NCBI GenBank assembly: GCA_030053945.1
Contig: JASGCW010000004.1
Span: 1-64,000, forward strand
Length of the DNA stretch: 64,000 bases
Direction of reading: 5' to 3'
DNA from: Limnohabitans sp.
GTDB lineage: Bacteria > Bacteroidota > Bacteroidia > Flavobacteriales > Flavobacteriaceae
In this document: positions 62,767-64,000 of the stretch, piece by piece
Layout of the letters: every line of letters starts with the position of its first letter
Position numbering within the stretch: the stretch's first letter is position 1
Made by a program: the position numbers and the translations under genes
The notes under the pieces: generated by a model
Database searches by the model: none
What the model saw: only the letters and a program-made list of their open reading frames with translations
What the model was told of the DNA's origin: nothing

Positions 62767-63942
62767 ATGGCAGTACAATTAGAAACACTTTTGGCAAATT
62801 TAACACAGTATAGTGGTATTAAAGATGCTTATGGAGCAACACACTTACCTATATATAATACAGCAACTTTTGATTATAAGCGTCAAGAAGGGGCAGATGT
62901 GCTTTATGATTATTCAAGAACAGATAATCCTACTAGGAATGCTTTAGAAACAGTTTTTGCAAAAGCAGAAGATGGTTTCGGATGTATTTGTACCAATACT
63001 GGTATAGCTGCCATTGCATTATTGTTTGAAACAGTTTTAAAATCAGGTGATATAGTTCTAATTGAAAGAGATTGTTACGGAGGAACTTATAGATTGCTTA
63101 ATATTCTTTTTGAAAAAAATAATATAAAGGCTTTATTTGCTGATTTTACTAATGAAACTGAAGTTGAAGATTTGTTAAAAAACAATACAGTTAGATTAGT
63201 ATTATGTGAATCGCCAACAAACCCTGGACTTAAAATAGTTGATATTAAAAGCATAGCTGATTTAGCAAAAAAATATGATAGTGTTTTTGCAGTTGATAAT
63301 AGTATGGCGACTTTCGCTTCTCAAAAACCACTTGATTTAGGAGCAGATTTTTCTATTTTTTCAGCAACAAAATATGTTTCAGGTCACGGCAGTGTAGTAG
63401 CGGGTGCTATTGTCGCTAAATCAGAGTATTGGTATGAAAGAATTCATTATTATTCTAATGCACAAGGTAGAGCGCAATCTCCTTTTGATGTTTTTCTTGT
63501 GTCACTTGGATTACCTTCTTTAGTTTATAGAATGAAAGCCCAAGAACAAAGTGCAATACAATTAGCAAATCAATTACTAGAGTTTCCAGAAGTTAAATCG
63601 GTAAAGTTTCCTGGTTTGCCTTCTCATCCTCAGTACGAATTGGTTAAAAGGCAAATGAAAATTGTACCAGCTATTTTGACAGTAGATTTTGAAGATGAAT
63701 TTATTGCAGAATCCGTTATCAAGAATACAAAACTATTTGGGGAAAAGGTTTCTTTTGGTACTGCAGATTCTAGAGCAGAAATACCTGCAAAGATGAGTCA
63801 TGCTACCTACTCAGAAGAGGATTTGATTAAAATAGGTCTAACAAAATCTACGGTTAGATTCTCTGTAGGTTTAGAAAATGTTGATGATTTATTACAAGAT
63901 ATAAAGCAAGCAGTGTTAGCTTCGACAATTAAAGTTTTTTGA
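62767..63942 (+). CDS. PLP-dependent trans-sulfuration enzyme (cystathionine γ-synthase/O-acetylhomoserine sulfhydrylase family)
   Basis: 391 residues. Cys/Met-metabolism PLP fold: YSRTDNPTRNALE, the substrate loop CYGGTYRLL, ESPTNPGLKIVDI, VDNSMATFASQKPLDLGADF and the PLP lysine in SATKYVSGHGSVVAG. The exact reaction (MetB-like cystathionine γ-synthase, MetY/MetZ sulfhydrylase, or γ-lyase) cannot be decided from sequence, but control by a methionine leader peptide favours a biosynthetic step toward methionine. Confidence 0.9.
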   Translation: MAVQLETLLANLTQYSGIKDAYGATHLPIYNTATFDYKRQEGADVLYDYSRTDNPTRNALETVFAKAEDGFGCICTNTGIAAIALLFETVLKSGDIVLIERDCYGGTYRLLNILFEKNNIKALFADFTNETEVEDLLKNNTVRLVLCESPTNPGLKIVDIKSIADLAKKYDSVFAVDNSMATFASQKPLDLGADFSIFSATKYVSGHGSVVAGAIVAKSEYWYERIHYYSNAQGRAQSPFDVFLVSLGLPSLVYRMKAQEQSAIQLANQLLEFPEVKSVKFPGLPSHPQYELVKRQMKIVPAILTVDFEDEFIAESVIKNTKLFGEKVSFGTADSRAEIPAKMSHATYSEEDLIKIGLTKSTVRFSVGLENVDDLLQDIKQAVLASTIKVF

Positions 63943-63945
63943 AAA

Positions 63946-64000
63946 ATGCAAAATTTATTCCAAAATATCCCTTGTGGGAAATCAATTCCATTAAATAATC
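63946..64000 (+). CDS. Partial gene at the window end
   Basis: ATG 3 bases after the previous stop; open to the last base: MQNLFQNIPCGKSIPLNN. It should be the next gene of the methionine transcript. Too short to identify. Confidence 0.45.
   Translation, partial: MQNLFQNIPCGKSIPLNN

Overview
The window looks like the chromosome of a Flavobacterium or a close relative (Bacteroidota, Flavobacteriaceae). The evidence is the AT-rich sequence, -7 boxes of the flavobacterial form TANNTTTG, no useful Shine-Dalgarno sequences, secreted proteins with C-terminal type IX secretion (T9SS) sorting domains, a SusC/SusD pair, GLPGLI proteins, TonB-C-terminal-domain proteins and many SPII lipoproteins. No rRNA, tRNA, IS element, prophage or CRISPR array was found.

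Layout. 1-5200 (minus strand) is accessory: a truncated lipoprotein, a frameshifted TssD (T6SS Hcp-like) protein fused to a zinc metallopeptidase domain, another lipoprotein, a glycosyltransferase-like protein and a secreted protein. 5300-7700 holds hemW, a four-helix-bundle (S23-type) gene flanked by inverted arrays of short degenerate repeats, and ruvC. 7787-9958 is a membrane protein/GT2 pair; the GT2 gene carries an in-frame minisatellite. 10124-20682 is mixed: a secreted PLD-like protein, DUF456, a TlpA-type thioredoxin, aspS, a Crp-family regulator, DinB, a cold-shock protein, tadA, a tandem pair of Cys-motif membrane proteins and dxs.

20766-32418: two large paralogous T9SS cargo proteins with Asp-box (BNR/sortilin-like) repeats flank an opposite-strand susCD pair; the second paralog has an extra protease-associated domain. 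32498-38136 holds a UspA protein and rimP-nusA-infB, led by a terminator-like hairpin. 38164-41228 is a tight five-gene unit (thyA, TonB-C protein, 2TM protein, TonB-C protein, folA). Then come a bifunctional-nuclease protein, etfBA, pdhB, a DUF5686 outer-membrane protein, an AlkA-like glycosylase, ppa and hppA, whose product ends in a duplicated Cys-rich tail. 52350-60889 has a deoxynucleoside kinase and a locus built of GLPGLI protein / two-component system / GLPGLI protein / outer-membrane barrel.

60961-64000 is a methionine/SAM region. Divergent metK and a trans-sulfuration enzyme gene share an upstream region with two different RNA controls. metK has a SAM-II-like riboswitch on the minus strand. 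The trans-sulfuration gene has a Met-rich leader peptide followed by mutually exclusive antiterminator and terminator hairpins, i.e. a ribosome-mediated methionine attenuator. This is the most striking regulatory finding; the TssD-peptidase fusion, the HppA tail and the GLPGLI/two-component locus come next. All functional assignments come from reading motifs; no database search was possible.
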